64,000 nt of DNA from Hymenobacter sublimis (lineage in GTDB: Bacteria; Bacteroidota; Bacteroidia; Cytophagales; Hymenobacteraceae): NCBI RefSeq assembly GCF_023101345.1, contig NZ_CP095848.1:3312001-3376000 (forward strand). Reading direction: 5' to 3'. Made by a program: the position numbers and the translations under genes. The notes beneath the pieces are model-generated. The model saw nothing but the letters and a program-made list of their open reading frames with translations. It was not told the origin of the DNA and searched no databases. Shown piece by piece: positions 25,416-34,861 of the stretch (position 1 is the first letter of the stretch; every line of letters starts with the position of its first letter).

Positions 25416-28160
25416 TTAAAACGACACATTCAGGCGGCCGAAGTAAAAGGCGCCGCTGTAGCCGAACTGGTTGGAGCTGTAAGGGAAGCGGCCCCGGTTG
25501 GTGGCATCTAACGTGGAGTAGGTTAGGCTTTGCTCGTTGTTGTTGGGGTCCTGGTAGAGGCGGTCGGGGTAAACGTTGAAGAGGTTGTTGGCCCCAATGC
25601 TCACACCCACGTACTTGTGCACTTGGGCGCTGAGTACGAGGTCCGTTACCCACTTGGCCGAGAATGTCTGGTCGATGTAGGAACGGTCGGGGTTGGCGTC
25701 CTTGGTTTGGATTTCCCCGAAACGCACCGTGCGCAGGTTCACGCTGAAAATCCGGTAGCCGTAGTCGGCGCTGAGGTTGATTTTGCTGCGGGGCTGGCCG
25801 TTTTCAAGGCGGGCGCGCTGAGCCCGGTCAAAGAGGGTGTTTTGCAGGCTGGGGTTGGCATCAATGAAGGACGAGCTGTTAAAGCTGCGCACCGTGGTTT
25901 CGTTGAAGTTAGCCGCTGCCGTCAGGGTCAGGCGGCTGTCAGCGCCTAGTTGCAACCGCTCATTGGCTACCACATCCAGGCCCCGGGTACGGGTATTCAC
26001 GGCGTTGGCAAAGAACTGGATGCCCTGCACCGGCAGCGTGCCAAGAATGGTATTCACGGCCGCATTGCCGCGGTTGAACTGGCTGCTAAGCACAATTCGG
26101 TCGTCAATGTCAATCTGGTAGGCATCCACGGTGAGCGTAATCGTGCGGAGTACGCGCGCCGTCAGGCCCAGGCTGTAGTTCTTCGACTTTTCCTGCTTCA
26201 GCGAGCCAATGCCGAAGGCCCGGGTTAGGGGGTCGTCGTTGTTGGTGGTGAGCACCTCACGCAGTTCCCCGCTGGTAAACTGGGTGCTGGAGTTGGTAAA
26301 GTAGCGCTGCTGCAAGGAGGGCGCCCGGAAGCCGTTGCCCAGGTTGCCGCGCACGGCCAGGTCGGGCAGCAGGCTGTAGCGGGCGGCTAGCTTGCCACTC
26401 ACGTTGTTGCCAAAATCGGAGTACCGCTCGGCCCTACCTGCCACGCTTACCAGCAGCTTTTCCGTGATGTCACTTTCCAAATCCAGATAGCCAGCCACGT
26501 TGGTACGGGTGCGGTTGGTAGCGTCCTGGGGTTTGTAGCCGGGGAAGCCCTGGGCTCCGAAGGCAGCGCGGGCCCCGTTCACGGTGCGGGTGCCGGCCAG
26601 GTAGGAGCCTTCCTCACCGGCCTCAATCTCAAATATATCCGTCCGGAATTCCCCCCCGAAAGCCACGTTCAGCGTGCTCAGGGCGGGCACGCTGGTAAAC
26701 TTGCGCGAGAAGCCCAAGTTCACGGTGTTCTGCTGAAATGTGAGCGTGCCGGCGTAAAACGCCGTGGGGCTAGTGCCCTGGGGCAAAGAAGCGTTCAGCG
26801 TATTCGTGACGTCGTAGCGGAGGCTATTACGGCCGTACGTATTGCTCAGATCGGCGGCGAAGCCTAGCACCGTGCCGCGCACCCCCGTAATCAAGGAGGC
26901 GTCATCGACGGTGCTGTTAATGAAGGGCAGGTAGCCGTTCGGGTAGATGGTCAGGTCGCTTTGGGTAGCTTGGTTGGGTAGGCGGTAAAGAGCGCCGGCC
27001 CGGCCGGTGCGGCGGGTTAGGCCGCCCGTCACGTAAGCTTCCAGCCCCAGGCTCGGGGCCAAAGTATAGGCCGCGTTCAGGAAGCCCCCGTAGGTCCGGA
27101 CGTCGGAGCTACCCACCCGGATGTTGCGGCGGTTGAAGCCGCGCTCGGCTACCAGGGCATCGTCCTGAGCTTTCAACTCCCGCTTTTGCTGGTCGGTGAG
27201 GCCGCTGGGGTAGTTGCCGCCGCTGCCTAGGTAAATTAGTGGGGCCGTATCGGGGCGGCTGCGGTCTACGAAGCTACGGTTACTGAACTGCCCGCTCACG
27301 TTCACAAAGCCCCGGCGTCCGAGCCCAAAGCCGGCATTGGCATCAGCCTGCACCAATTCCCCGTCGCCTTCCACTGTCTGGCCCACGGTGCTGCTGGCAA
27401 ATACGCCGGTGGTGTCGTCCTTAAGTTGGATGTTGATAACGCCGGCAATGGCATCGGAGCCGTACTGAGCCGCCGCGCCTTCGCGTAACACCTCAATGCG
27501 TTTGATGGCTGCGGGCGGAATAACGTTCATATCAGTGCCCACGGAGCCCCGACCGGGCGTGCCGTTAATGTTCACCAGGGCCGAGGTATGGCGGCGCTTG
27601 CCGTTCACCAGCACCAACACTTGGTCGGGGCCTAAGCCGCGCAGGGTAGCGGGGTCCACGAAGTCGGTGCCATCGGTTACGGTCTGGCGGCTGCTCTGGA
27701 AGGAAGGAGCAATGTAAGTCAGGATCTGAGTGACGTCGGTCTGGGCGTAGGCCTTGATTTCGCGGGCCGAAATAACGTCGACGGGCGAGGTAGTCAGGAT
27801 ATTAGACCGGCCCTCCGTGGCGCGCGAGCCAGTGACTACCACCTCATTCAGGGCCGTTTCGTTGTCCGTAAGGCGCACGTCCAGGCTGGTCCGACCGTTG
27901 AGGGGGAGTTGCTGGGTAGTGGAACCGATGGCGGAGAAAACCAGGGTGGCCGTGGGTGCTACCTCCAGGCGGTAGCGGCCGTCGGCGTCGGTGCTGGTGC
28001 CGTTGGTGGTGCCGCGCTCCAGCACCGTTACGCCCGGCTGGCCCTGCCCGGCAGCATTGGTTACGCGCCCCGATACGGACACGTTCTGGGCCGCAGCAGC
28101 CAAGCTGGTCAGCGACAATGCCGCAACCAACCCGATTCGGCTTGGGAAAAGAGAATTCAT
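25416..28160 (-). CDS. TonB-dependent outer-membrane receptor (paralogue 2)
   Basis: A 914-residue receptor from the ATG at 28160, which begins a normal signal peptide (MNSLFPSRIGLVAALSL). Domain order matches paralogue 1: regulatory-like beta-sandwich (VSVSGRVTNAAGQGQPGVTV), plug (LRGLGPDQVLVLVNGKRRH) and barrel. Long blocks are identical to paralogue 1, including SPVDVISAREIK and GLTARVLR-like strands. Differences concentrate in presumed extracellular loops. The gene has its own terminator, so the pair are separate units. The substrate is unknown. Divergence in the loops suggests related but distinct ligands. Confidence 0.93.
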   Translation of the reverse strand: MNSLFPSRIGLVAALSLTSLAAAAQNVSVSGRVTNAAGQGQPGVTVLERGTTNGTSTDADGRYRLEVAPTATLVFSAIGSTTQQLPLNGRTSLDVRLTDNETALNEVVVTGSRATEGRSNILTTSPVDVISAREIKAYAQTDVTQILTYIAPSFQSSRQTVTDGTDFVDPATLRGLGPDQVLVLVNGKRRHTSALVNINGTPGRGSVGTDMNVIPPAAIKRIEVLREGAAAQYGSDAIAGVINIQLKDDTTGVFASSTVGQTVEGDGELVQADANAGFGLGRRGFVNVSGQFSNRSFVDRSRPDTAPLIYLGSGGNYPSGLTDQQKRELKAQDDALVAERGFNRRNIRVGSSDVRTYGGFLNAAYTLAPSLGLEAYVTGGLTRRTGRAGALYRLPNQATQSDLTIYPNGYLPFINSTVDDASLITGVRGTVLGFAADLSNTYGRNSLRYDVTNTLNASLPQGTSPTAFYAGTLTFQQNTVNLGFSRKFTSVPALSTLNVAFGGEFRTDIFEIEAGEEGSYLAGTRTVNGARAAFGAQGFPGYKPQDATNRTRTNVAGYLDLESDITEKLLVSVAGRAERYSDFGNNVSGKLAARYSLLPDLAVRGNLGNGFRAPSLQQRYFTNSSTQFTSGELREVLTTNNDDPLTRAFGIGSLKQEKSKNYSLGLTARVLRTITLTVDAYQIDIDDRIVLSSQFNRGNAAVNTILGTLPVQGIQFFANAVNTRTRGLDVVANERLQLGADSRLTLTAAANFNETTVRSFNSSSFIDANPSLQNTLFDRAQRARLENGQPRSKINLSADYGYRIFSVNLRTVRFGEIQTKDANPDRSYIDQTFSAKWVTDLVLSAQVHKYVGVSIGANNLFNVYPDRLYQDPNNNEQSLTYSTLDATNRGRFPYSSNQFGYSGAFYFGRLNVSF

Positions 28161-28788
28161 AAGAAACGGAAAAAGAAACATACGACCAGCCATCAGCGCC
28201 CATTCAGGGGCCGGGGCTGGTTCAACTCACGAAAGGGACAGGTTTTCCTTCATCAACACGGAGCCAGCACGCGCGTGAGGCAGCCAGTGAAACCAACGGC
28301 CTCTTTGCCGCATACGCAACCTGAGGGCCAGGGGCCGGTAGCGTTCAGCTCAAACAGGAAGCAACAGGAGGAATGAAAAACGGGCAGCTACTAGCCCAGG
28401 GGCCGCTCACACGCAGCCATGCACTTTACTTACAACAGCAACAGCAACCTGCGCCCCCGGCTGCCACCACAGCAGCGGACAAGCAAGACATATGCACTAA
28501 AACGCCAGTTGGATTCAACCGGCGGGCCTGCCAAGCAGAAGCGGCTGAGAAGTAATTTTTCACGCGGCAATGGTAAAAGACGCAGCCCGAATTACTCCTT
28601 TGGGCTGCAAGTGCGGTTACTACAAGCAGCCAGCGGTTTTTGTTTGCGCCTCCCCCTCTTATTTAGGTTACTACTTGCTTAATGAGTGAAGAACAGCGCA
28701 GCAGAACATCATGCGGAGTCGGAGGCGAAGCAGTTAGTGTGTTCTGTTGCTAGCGTGAGTCAGCCTGCTTAACCAGAGCCCATTACGC
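28161..28788. other. Long leader/intergenic region upstream of TonB receptor 2
   Basis: 628 bases with no supported gene. A GCAGCCC/GGGCTGC hairpin at 28582-28608, followed on the minus strand by CTTTT, may be a weak terminator of the metallo-hydrolase gene at 28789. No TAnnTTTG promoter or known riboswitch core was recognised on the minus strand. Frames here are short and of low complexity (a Gln/Pro run). Confidence 0.5.
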
Positions 28789-29775
28789 CTACCTATAGGC
28801 CTGCCACCACTGCCCAGGCAGTGGCCCGGCGGCTACTTCTACACGCTGTCCGGGAGGGGGTAGTAGGAGCTTCACGGCGGGGCCAGCGGCGGCTACGAGG
28901 CGGTCGGCGGGTTGGTGCCAGCTGTGAAAAGCCAGGTTGAACGTGGCCCAGTGCAGGGGCAGCAGGGCCCCGCCGCCCAAGGCCCGATGCGCTACCAGCG
29001 CCTCATCGGGGCCCATGTGAATATCGGCCCATTGGGCATCGGCAGCGCCAATTTCGAGCATTACCAAGTCGAAAGGTCCGTAGGCGGCACCTATTTCCCG
29101 GAAGCCCGATTCGTAGGGCCCGGAGTCGCCGCCGAAAAAGGCGCGGTGCGTGGGCCCGAGCAGGCACCAGGAGGCCCAGAGCGTATTGTCGCGGGTGAGG
29201 CGGCGGCCGGTAAAGTGCCGGGCGGGCGTGGCAACCAGCGTGTGGGTCTCTCCTACCTGAACTTCCTGCCACCAGTCTAGCTCGGTTATCTGGGCGGCGG
29301 GCACGCCCCAGCGGCGCAGGTGGGCGCCTACCCCCAGTGGGCAGTAGAAGTGCACTCCCGTTGGGGCCAGCGCCCGAATGGCGTCTTTGTCGAGGTGGTC
29401 GTAGTGGTCGTGGGAGAGAATAACGCCGTCTAGTTGGGGCAGTTTGGCAAGTGGTAGCGGCGGGGCGAAAAAGCGCTTGGGCCCCAGGGCTACCGGCGAG
29501 GCCCGCAGCCGCCACACTGGGTCAGTCAGAAACCGCTTACCATCAACTTCCAGTAGGGTGCTCGAATGCCCGAACCAGGTAACGCGGAGGGCGGTGGTGG
29601 GTACGGGCTCCTGCAAAACGGCCGCATCGGTGCGGAAGGGGCCCAGGGGCCGGCGGGGCTCCCGCTCTTCCTTGCCCAGCAACCAGCGGCGCAATAGGCG
29701 CCCGTAGTTCATGGCCATGCTGGTGGGCACGGTGTTCAGGTACTTTTTACCGGTAAAGCGGGAAGGTGTTTTCAT
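28789..29775 (-). CDS. Metallo-beta-lactamase-fold hydrolase (UlaG/NAPE-PLD-like)
   Basis: A 328-residue metal-dependent hydrolase. The metal site H122-x-H124-x-D126-H127 lies in LSHDHYDHLD. Further ligands are likely in ATPARHFTGR, FFGGDSGPY and LLPLHWATF. VTWFGHSSTLLEVDGKRFLTDP is the typical opening strand of the UlaG/NAPE-phospholipase D-like group. The N-terminus (FTGKKYLNTVPTSM) matches the extension of NAPE-PLD-like proteins. The substrate may be a phospholipid or other phosphodiester. There is no signal peptide. Confidence 0.88.
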   Translation of the reverse strand: MKTPSRFTGKKYLNTVPTSMAMNYGRLLRRWLLGKEEREPRRPLGPFRTDAAVLQEPVPTTALRVTWFGHSSTLLEVDGKRFLTDPVWRLRASPVALGPKRFFAPPLPLAKLPQLDGVILSHDHYDHLDKDAIRALAPTGVHFYCPLGVGAHLRRWGVPAAQITELDWWQEVQVGETHTLVATPARHFTGRRLTRDNTLWASWCLLGPTHRAFFGGDSGPYESGFREIGAAYGPFDLVMLEIGAADAQWADIHMGPDEALVAHRALGGGALLPLHWATFNLAFHSWHQPADRLVAAAGPAVKLLLPPPGQRVEVAAGPLPGQWWQAYR

Positions 29776-29904
29776 AAAATCAGAGGCCCAATAGGCAAGC
29801 CTGTACCCGCTGACGAGGCCGCGCCGCTTTTACTTTATGGGGCCGCGAAAAGGGGTAGCTTCTGCCTGCTCCCTTCTCTGCCACCTACCCCGCGCCGGCT
29901 GCCC

Positions 29905-30609
29905 TTAGGGCAACAGCTGGCGCACCACTGGCCACGCTCGCAAAGCCCACTGTTGCATCTGCTTACCGGAGTAGTGCAGCCCGTCATTGGCAAACTGGGT
30001 TGGGTCGCCGCCTGCCGCCCGGGTCAGGTCGGTAATATCAACAAAGGCCACGCCAGCCTGGGTGCACTCCTGCCGGGCTACAGCGTTGTACTGGTCGATT
30101 TCGGAGGCAATCCGGGCGGGGTCTAGGCGGCGGGCGTAGGGCGACTGGCCCCAGTCTGGGATAGACAGCACCACCACCCGGCCTGGGCGGCCGCCGGCAA
30201 AGCGCGTGGCCGTTTGCAGCAATTCCCGAAACTCGGCGCGGTAGGTAGTCAGCGGCAGGCCCTGATACTGGTTGTTCACGCCAATAAGCAAGGAAACTAG
30301 CTCGTAGGTGCGCGTAGTATTGCTGGCCCGAATGGCCTGAAGCAGTTGGGCAGTGGTCCAGCCCGTTTGGGCAATGATGTCGGGGGGCTGAATCCCGGCC
30401 GTCTGGCCCTGGCGGGCGAGCTGAACGCTCCACCGGTCGGCCTCCCCTACCCCCTCGCCAATGGTGTAAGAGTCGCCGAGGGCCAGGTAGCTGATGGGGG
30501 CGCTGTTGGGGGCTGGCGCAGTAGGCACGGAAGGCCGCGGAGCCGGGTCCGAGGTGGGCTGAGTGCAGCTGAACCCCAGCAGCAGGAAGAGAAAAGGGAG
30601 AATCCGCAT
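29905..30609 (-). CDS. SGNH/GDSL-family lipoprotein hydrolase
   Basis: A 234-residue esterase-type hydrolase. The ATG at 30609 starts a lipoprotein-like signal ending GFSC (Cys15, imperfect lipobox), then a Pro/Thr/Ser-rich spacer. Block I is LALGDSYTIGEG with nucleophile Ser47. The block III region is IGVNNQYQG. The C-terminal Asp/His pair lies in FANDGLHYSGKQM. It may deacylate polysaccharides or lipids in the envelope. A longer frame to 30753 lacks signal logic. Confidence 0.85.
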   Translation of the reverse strand: MRILPFLFLLLGFSCTQPTSDPAPRPSVPTAPAPNSAPISYLALGDSYTIGEGVGEADRWSVQLARQGQTAGIQPPDIIAQTGWTTAQLLQAIRASNTTRTYELVSLLIGVNNQYQGLPLTTYRAEFRELLQTATRFAGGRPGRVVVLSIPDWGQSPYARRLDPARIASEIDQYNAVARQECTQAGVAFVDITDLTRAAGGDPTQFANDGLHYSGKQMQQWALRAWPVVRQLLP

Positions 30610-30739
30610 CAGGAAAGCAGGCAGATAGAAAACATGAGCCAGGATGTACGCCATTTCCAGTGCGGCAGATTGCCACCGGCGTTTGCCTACCCCCGGTTTG
30701 TCGGCTAACCTGAGGCCGCGCCTACCCCACCCCAAACAC

Positions 30740-30767
30740 GAACGCCCGGCCATAAGACCGGGCGTTC
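30740..30767 (-). terminator. Terminator-like hairpin after the exported protein gene
   Basis: A 10-bp stem GAACGCCCGG (30740-30749) paired with 30758-30767, 19 bases beyond the stop of the gene at 30787. The U-run is short. Confidence 0.6.
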
Positions 30768-30786
30768 AAAACAAGGTAATTTTCTG

Positions 30787-31314
30787 CTACCACACAGCTT
30801 TTAGGGCTTCTTCCAGCTGCGTGAAGGCGCTGAAACTGACTTTGCCCCGGTCATAGCGAAGCGTTGCTTGGGGCACGGCCCGGGCCAGGGCTTCCACCTG
30901 CCGAAAGGCGGTTTTGGCAGGGGCGTTTTCCAGGCCCAGGAACTGCGCCGGAAACGCAGTAGCATTGCCGCGTCCGGGCCCTTCCAACGTAAACAGACCC
31001 GTCAGTTTCCAGCCGCCTGCCACGCGCACAGCCCGCAGCTTCAGCTGTTCCTCCGGGCGCTGGGCGGGCACTACCACCTTGGTTGTCAGCAAGCCGCGGG
31101 AAGCGTCCAGACTGTCGATGATAAACCCGCGGGAGGCTACATGCTGCCGTAACCGCGTCAGTACGGAGTCAGGCGGAGCAGAAGTGTAGGCCAAAATGAT
31201 ATTGGCCCGGCTAAACGGCGCGCCGTTCGGCTTCGGAGCCTGCTGCTGAGCCACGGCCGCACCAGCTGAGCCCAGCAGCAGACCTACCCCAAGAAGTATC
31301 TTGCCTGCCTGCAC
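30787..31314 (-). CDS. Exported protein of unknown function, coupled to the gene upstream
   Basis: A 175-residue protein. A GTG start overlaps the last base of the upstream stop codon (TAGTG), which indicates translational coupling. A signal peptide covers residues 1-23 (ending AAVAQ). The mature part has no recognised family. It contains an IDSLDASRGLLTTKVVVPA segment and a helical C-terminus. Its link to a sulfur amino-acid enzyme is positional only. Confidence 0.75.
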   Translation of the reverse strand: MQAGKILLGVGLLLGSAGAAVAQQQAPKPNGAPFSRANIILAYTSAPPDSVLTRLRQHVASRGFIIDSLDASRGLLTTKVVVPAQRPEEQLKLRAVRVAGGWKLTGLFTLEGPGRGNATAFPAQFLGLENAPAKTAFRQVEALARAVPQATLRYDRGKVSFSAFTQLEEALKAVW

Positions 31315-32453
31315 TACCCAATGGCCTGGTGCAGGTCTTCCAGCAGATCCTCGGCATCCTCAATGCCCACGCTCAAACGAATCAGCGAGTCAGAGAGGCC
31401 AGCCTTGCGGCGCTCCTCGGCGGGAATGCTGGCGTGGGTCATGGTGGCGGGGTGGCCCGAAAGGCTTTCCACGCCGCCCAGGCTTTCGGCCAGGGAAAAG
31501 AGCTGGAATTTTTCGAGGACTGCAATGGCATCTTCTTTCCGGTCGCCCTGAAGCACGAAGGAAATCATGCCCCCGAAGTCGCGCATCTGCCGGGCGGCCA
31601 CGGCGTGGTTCGGATGATCCTCGAAGCCCGGCCAGTATACCTTCTCCACTTTGGGGTGGACCTTGAGAAACTCGGCTACTTTGCGGCCATTCTCACAGTG
31701 GCGCTGCATGCGCACGTGCAGGGTTTTGAGGCCGCGCAGCACCAGGAAGCAGTCCTGGGGGCCGGGCGTGCCGCCGCAGGCGTTCTGGTAGAAGCTCAGG
31801 CGCTCATGCAGCTCATCATTGTTTACAATCACGGCACCCATCACCGTATCGGAGTGGCCGGCCATGTACTTGGTCAGCGAGTACATCACCATATCGGCGC
31901 CCAGTTCCAGCGGAGTTTGCAGGTAGGGCGTCGAGAAGGTGTTATCCACCACGAGCAGGGCACCGGCCTTTTTGGCGACGGCCGAAGCGGCGGCAATGTC
32001 AATGACGTTGAGCAGGGGGTTGGTAGGCGTTTCCACCCAAATTAGCTTGGTGCGCTCCGTCACGGCGGCTTCCACGGCCGTCATATCGTGCATGGGCACG
32101 AAGTGGAACTTGATGCCGTAGTTCTGGTATACCTTAGTAAAGAGACGGTAGGAACCACCGTACAGATCATTAGTGCTGATGACCTCGTCGCCGGGTTGCA
32201 GCAGCTTCACGATGCAGTCGATGGCGGCCATGCCGGTAGCGAAAGCCAGGCCGTGCTTGCCGTTGTCGAGGGCCGCCAGCGCATCCTGGAGCTGGGAGCG
32301 GGTAGGGTTATGGGTGCGCGAGTACTCGAAACCCTTGTGGTCGCCGGGGGAGCGTTGCACGTAGGTCGAGGTCTGATAAATTGGGGTCATGATGGCCCCG
32401 GTGGTGGGGTCTGGGTACACACCCGCGTGGATGGCTTTGGTTCCAAATTTCAT
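31314..32453 (-). CDS. Cystathionine gamma-synthase/lyase family PLP enzyme
   Basis: A 379-residue PLP enzyme of the Cys/Met metabolism family. The ATG at 32453 begins MKFGTKAIHAGVYPDPTTGA, the standard N-terminus. Conserved blocks are YSRTHNPTR, FATGMAAI, STNDLYGGSYRLF, VETPTNPLL, VDNTFSTPYLQ and the PLP-lysine motif YSLTKYMAGHSD. It could be cystathionine gamma-synthase (MetB) or gamma-lyase. The sequence alone does not separate them. The stop codon overlaps the start of the exported-protein gene. Confidence 0.93.
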   Translation of the reverse strand: MKFGTKAIHAGVYPDPTTGAIMTPIYQTSTYVQRSPGDHKGFEYSRTHNPTRSQLQDALAALDNGKHGLAFATGMAAIDCIVKLLQPGDEVISTNDLYGGSYRLFTKVYQNYGIKFHFVPMHDMTAVEAAVTERTKLIWVETPTNPLLNVIDIAAASAVAKKAGALLVVDNTFSTPYLQTPLELGADMVMYSLTKYMAGHSDTVMGAVIVNNDELHERLSFYQNACGGTPGPQDCFLVLRGLKTLHVRMQRHCENGRKVAEFLKVHPKVEKVYWPGFEDHPNHAVAARQMRDFGGMISFVLQGDRKEDAIAVLEKFQLFSLAESLGGVESLSGHPATMTHASIPAEERRKAGLSDSLIRLSVGIEDAEDLLEDLHQAIG

Positions 32454-32665
32454 AGGACGTAGCGTCAGAAGAGGGGTAGGTGATGGGAGCGGCAAAGGTA
32501 AAAAAACAGGCCTCTTTCCCACGTGGCCCCTACAACAGCTAACACGATTAAGTCGCTCGCTTTTCGCCAATTTATTTTCGTGTAGGCAGTGAGAAGCGCG
32601 CGGGTTAGCTGGGTATATTCCTATCTTGTCAGCAAAATCTATGTCACCTTTTTCTATTTATACGC

Positions 32666-33601
32666 TTGAAAAAACTTCTACTTCTTCTGGCTCTGGCCGG
32701 GGTACCGGCTGCTAGCTTTGCGGCTACCCCTACCCCCACCTCTACCGACTCAGCCGCCCGCTACCAGGCCAAGGTTGATTCCTTGCAGGCCACGCTCCAT
32801 TACCAGACGGGGCGCATCACACTACCCGAGAGCGTAGGCGAAATCACGCTGCCCGCTGGCTTCCGCTACCTCGATGCCGCGCAAAGCACGCAGGTGCTCA
32901 CCAAGTTCTGGGGCAACCCCAACGGCGAGTCCTTGGGCATGATCTTTCCCGACAGCAAAGGCCCCCTGGATGCCGGCAGCTGGGCTTTCGTAGTCGAATA
33001 CGAGAAGATGGGCTACGTGAAAGACGATGACGCCCAGGACATTGATTACGATGATCTGCTCAAGGACATGCAGGCTGACACCGAAGAAGCCAACCAGGAG
33101 CGCGCCGATGCTGGCTACGAGCCCGTTACGTTGGTGGGCTGGGCCGCCAAGCCTTATTATGATAAGAGCCTGAACGTGCTGCACTGGGCTAAGGAGCTGA
33201 AGTTTGGGCAAGCCACGGAAAACACGCTCAACTACAACGTGCGCCTGTTAGGCCGCAAGGGCGTACTAAACCTGAACGCCGTAGGCTCGGTGAGTCAGCT
33301 TGCTGAGGTGCGCCAAACTATTCCAGCCGTCATCACCAGCATTTCCTTTAGCAAAGGCCTGCAATACGCCGACTTTAACCCCGAGTTGGACGAGGTGGCA
33401 GCCTACGGCATTGGCGGGCTGGTAGCGGGCAAGGTGCTGGCCAAAGTAGGTTTCTTCGCCCTGCTTCTTAAGTTCTGGAAAATTGGCCTGGCCCTGCTGG
33501 CTGGCGCCTGGACGGCCATCCGCCGCTTCTTCGGAGCCAAAGGCACGGAGGAGCCTGCCCTAGCCGGGGGCCCTACCCCCGACACCGATCCGGAAGCGTA
33601 G
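32666..33601 (+). CDS. DUF2167-family membrane protein
   Basis: A 311-residue protein with a TTG start. The other local ATG is out of frame. A signal peptide covers residues 1-20 (ending SFAA). The DUF2167 domain covers about 50-290 (ITLPESVGEITLPAGFRYL, IDYDDLLKDMQADTEEAN, LVGWAAKPYYDKSLNVLHWA). One or two C-terminal membrane segments (about 243-285) follow, before an acidic, proline-rich tail. The family is periplasmic with a membrane anchor. Its function is unknown. A TATCTTG element near 32627 may be its promoter. Confidence 0.9.
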   Translation: MKKLLLLLALAGVPAASFAATPTPTSTDSAARYQAKVDSLQATLHYQTGRITLPESVGEITLPAGFRYLDAAQSTQVLTKFWGNPNGESLGMIFPDSKGPLDAGSWAFVVEYEKMGYVKDDDAQDIDYDDLLKDMQADTEEANQERADAGYEPVTLVGWAAKPYYDKSLNVLHWAKELKFGQATENTLNYNVRLLGRKGVLNLNAVGSVSQLAEVRQTIPAVITSISFSKGLQYADFNPELDEVAAYGIGGLVAGKVLAKVGFFALLLKFWKIGLALLAGAWTAIRRFFGAKGTEEPALAGGPTPDTDPEA

Positions 33602-33674
33602 CCTTCCGAGCCGTTCTTACGTTCTTACCTTCGGGCCGGCCACGTGTGCGCCGGCCCGTTTGTTTTTGCTGCCT

Positions 33675-34400
33675 ATGGCTTTCCTGAAAGAGCTTTTCCA
33701 CCAGAATACGTCCACCCTGGTTTCCCTTTTTCTGCTGGCGGTGCTGCCACTGGTCGGCGACAGTGCCTTGGCCTGGGGCCTGCACGAAAACGCCGAGTGG
33801 TTGCGCAACCCCTCCACGCTGCAAATGCTGCTTTACTTCGTGGTAGTGGCCTTCACCATGACGTTTGCTCTCACCCACACCACGGTGGTCGTGCTGGTAA
33901 CGGCCTTTTACTTTGGTTGGGCCGGCTTTGCTGGCATGTTGCTGACCTACGTGTTGGCGGCCCTATTCGGGCACATGCTGGCTACCTCCCTCGACAAAGG
34001 CAAGCTCATTGGGCTGCTGGAGAAATTCCCGAAGGCCCACGCCATCATGCACGAACTGCGAGCTGACAGTTGGCGCCTAGTGTTGCTTACGCGCCTGTCC
34101 CCGGTGTTGCCTTTTGCCCTTATCACCTTTATTCTGGCCGTGATGGGAGTGCCGCGCCGCCAGTTTCTGACGGCTTCGGTGGTCGGAATGCTGCCGCGCA
34201 CCTTGTTCTTCTACTGGCTCGGAACGAAAGCCCAGGACGTGTTACTGCTCATTCAGGACCCCGACACGGGCACGGCGGGCAAGGTGCTGGTGGTGGTACT
34301 GGTAGCGGTATCCCTGTTCGGGCTATACTTCCTATTTACCCGGGCCCTTAAGCGCGCCCTGGAGCGCGGAGTGAAACACGAGGAAAAAAATTTCAGCTGA
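33675..34400 (+). CDS. TVP38/TMEM64-family (VTT domain) membrane protein
   Basis: A 241-residue membrane protein with about six hydrophobic segments and the central VTT/SNARE-associated region (FYFGWAGFAGMLLTYVLAAL, then LTRLSPVLPFALITFILAVM and RRQFLTASVVGMLPRTLFFY). The ATG at 33675 is preferred over an upstream in-frame TTG. Family members are related to DedA and have been linked to lipid flipping or scrambling and envelope homeostasis. It lies 73 bases after the DUF2167 gene on the same strand. Confidence 0.88.
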   Translation: MAFLKELFHQNTSTLVSLFLLAVLPLVGDSALAWGLHENAEWLRNPSTLQMLLYFVVVAFTMTFALTHTTVVVLVTAFYFGWAGFAGMLLTYVLAALFGHMLATSLDKGKLIGLLEKFPKAHAIMHELRADSWRLVLLTRLSPVLPFALITFILAVMGVPRRQFLTASVVGMLPRTLFFYWLGTKAQDVLLLIQDPDTGTAGKVLVVVLVAVSLFGLYFLFTRALKRALERGVKHEEKNFS

Positions 34401-34456
34401 AATTCAGCGCCTTGCAGCTGCCAGCCAGGTTTTTCAGGACAAATTTCACCTTCTCA

Positions 34457-34489
34457 TTTGCACCGCCCGCTTTTTCCCCGCTATCTTTG
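34457..34489 (+). promoter_or_regulatory. Promoter of tRNA-Arg
   Basis: TTTG at 34457-34460, a 21-base spacer and TATCTTTG at 34482-34489 match the Bacteroidota consensus, 42 bases before the tRNA. Confidence 0.7.
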
Positions 34490-34531
34490 CACAACCAAAA
34501 CGGAGGAACGCTCCGCTACACGGTAAATAAC

Positions 34532-34608
34532 GGTTGCGTAGCTCAATTGGATAGAGCATCTGACTACGAATCAGAAGGTTTAAGGTTCGACTCCTTACGT
34601 GACCACCA
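34532..34608 (+). tRNA. tRNA-Arg (anticodon ACG)
   Basis: A 77-nt standard class I tRNA. The acceptor is GGTTGCG/CGTGACC (with G-U pairs), the D arm is GCTC/GAGC, and the anticodon stem TCTGA/TCAGA carries loop CTACGAA (anticodon ACG, wobble A34 probably deaminated to inosine). The T arm is TAAGG-TTCGACT-CCTTA, discriminator A73, and the 3' CCA is encoded. Its normal layout contrasts with the tRNA-like gene at 6856. Confidence 0.97.
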
Positions 34609-34617
34609 CACACTTGC

Positions 34618-34656
34618 AAAACCCCGATTCTACCTCAGAATCGGGGTTTTTCTTTT
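34618..34656 (+). terminator. Terminator of tRNA-Arg
   Basis: A 14-bp perfect stem AAAACCCCGATTCT (34618-34631) paired with 34637-34650, followed by TCTTTT. Confidence 0.9.
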
Positions 34657-34861
34657 TTAGTTTGTGACGCAGGGTGCGGTTTTACTTTTCAAAACGTTCT
34701 AACTGCACTGCTGGCTATGCGTATCCTCATAAATTGCTGCGTGTGCCTACAAACCTAATCTAGGAGCGAAATAGCGCTAGAAGCAGCAGCAGAAATCAAA
34801 GCCGTAGGAGTACAGGAGAAACAGTGGCAGCAGTTGCGCACATTGGGCCCCAGTGCACACT

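Noticed and set aside
28373..28555. Small frame with a Gln/Pro run upstream of TonB receptor 2
   Set aside because: Low complexity, no start context and no family match.
34532..34608. tRNA-Arg as an integration site for a mobile element
   Set aside because: No integrase, direct repeat of the tRNA 3' end or foreign gene block is present.
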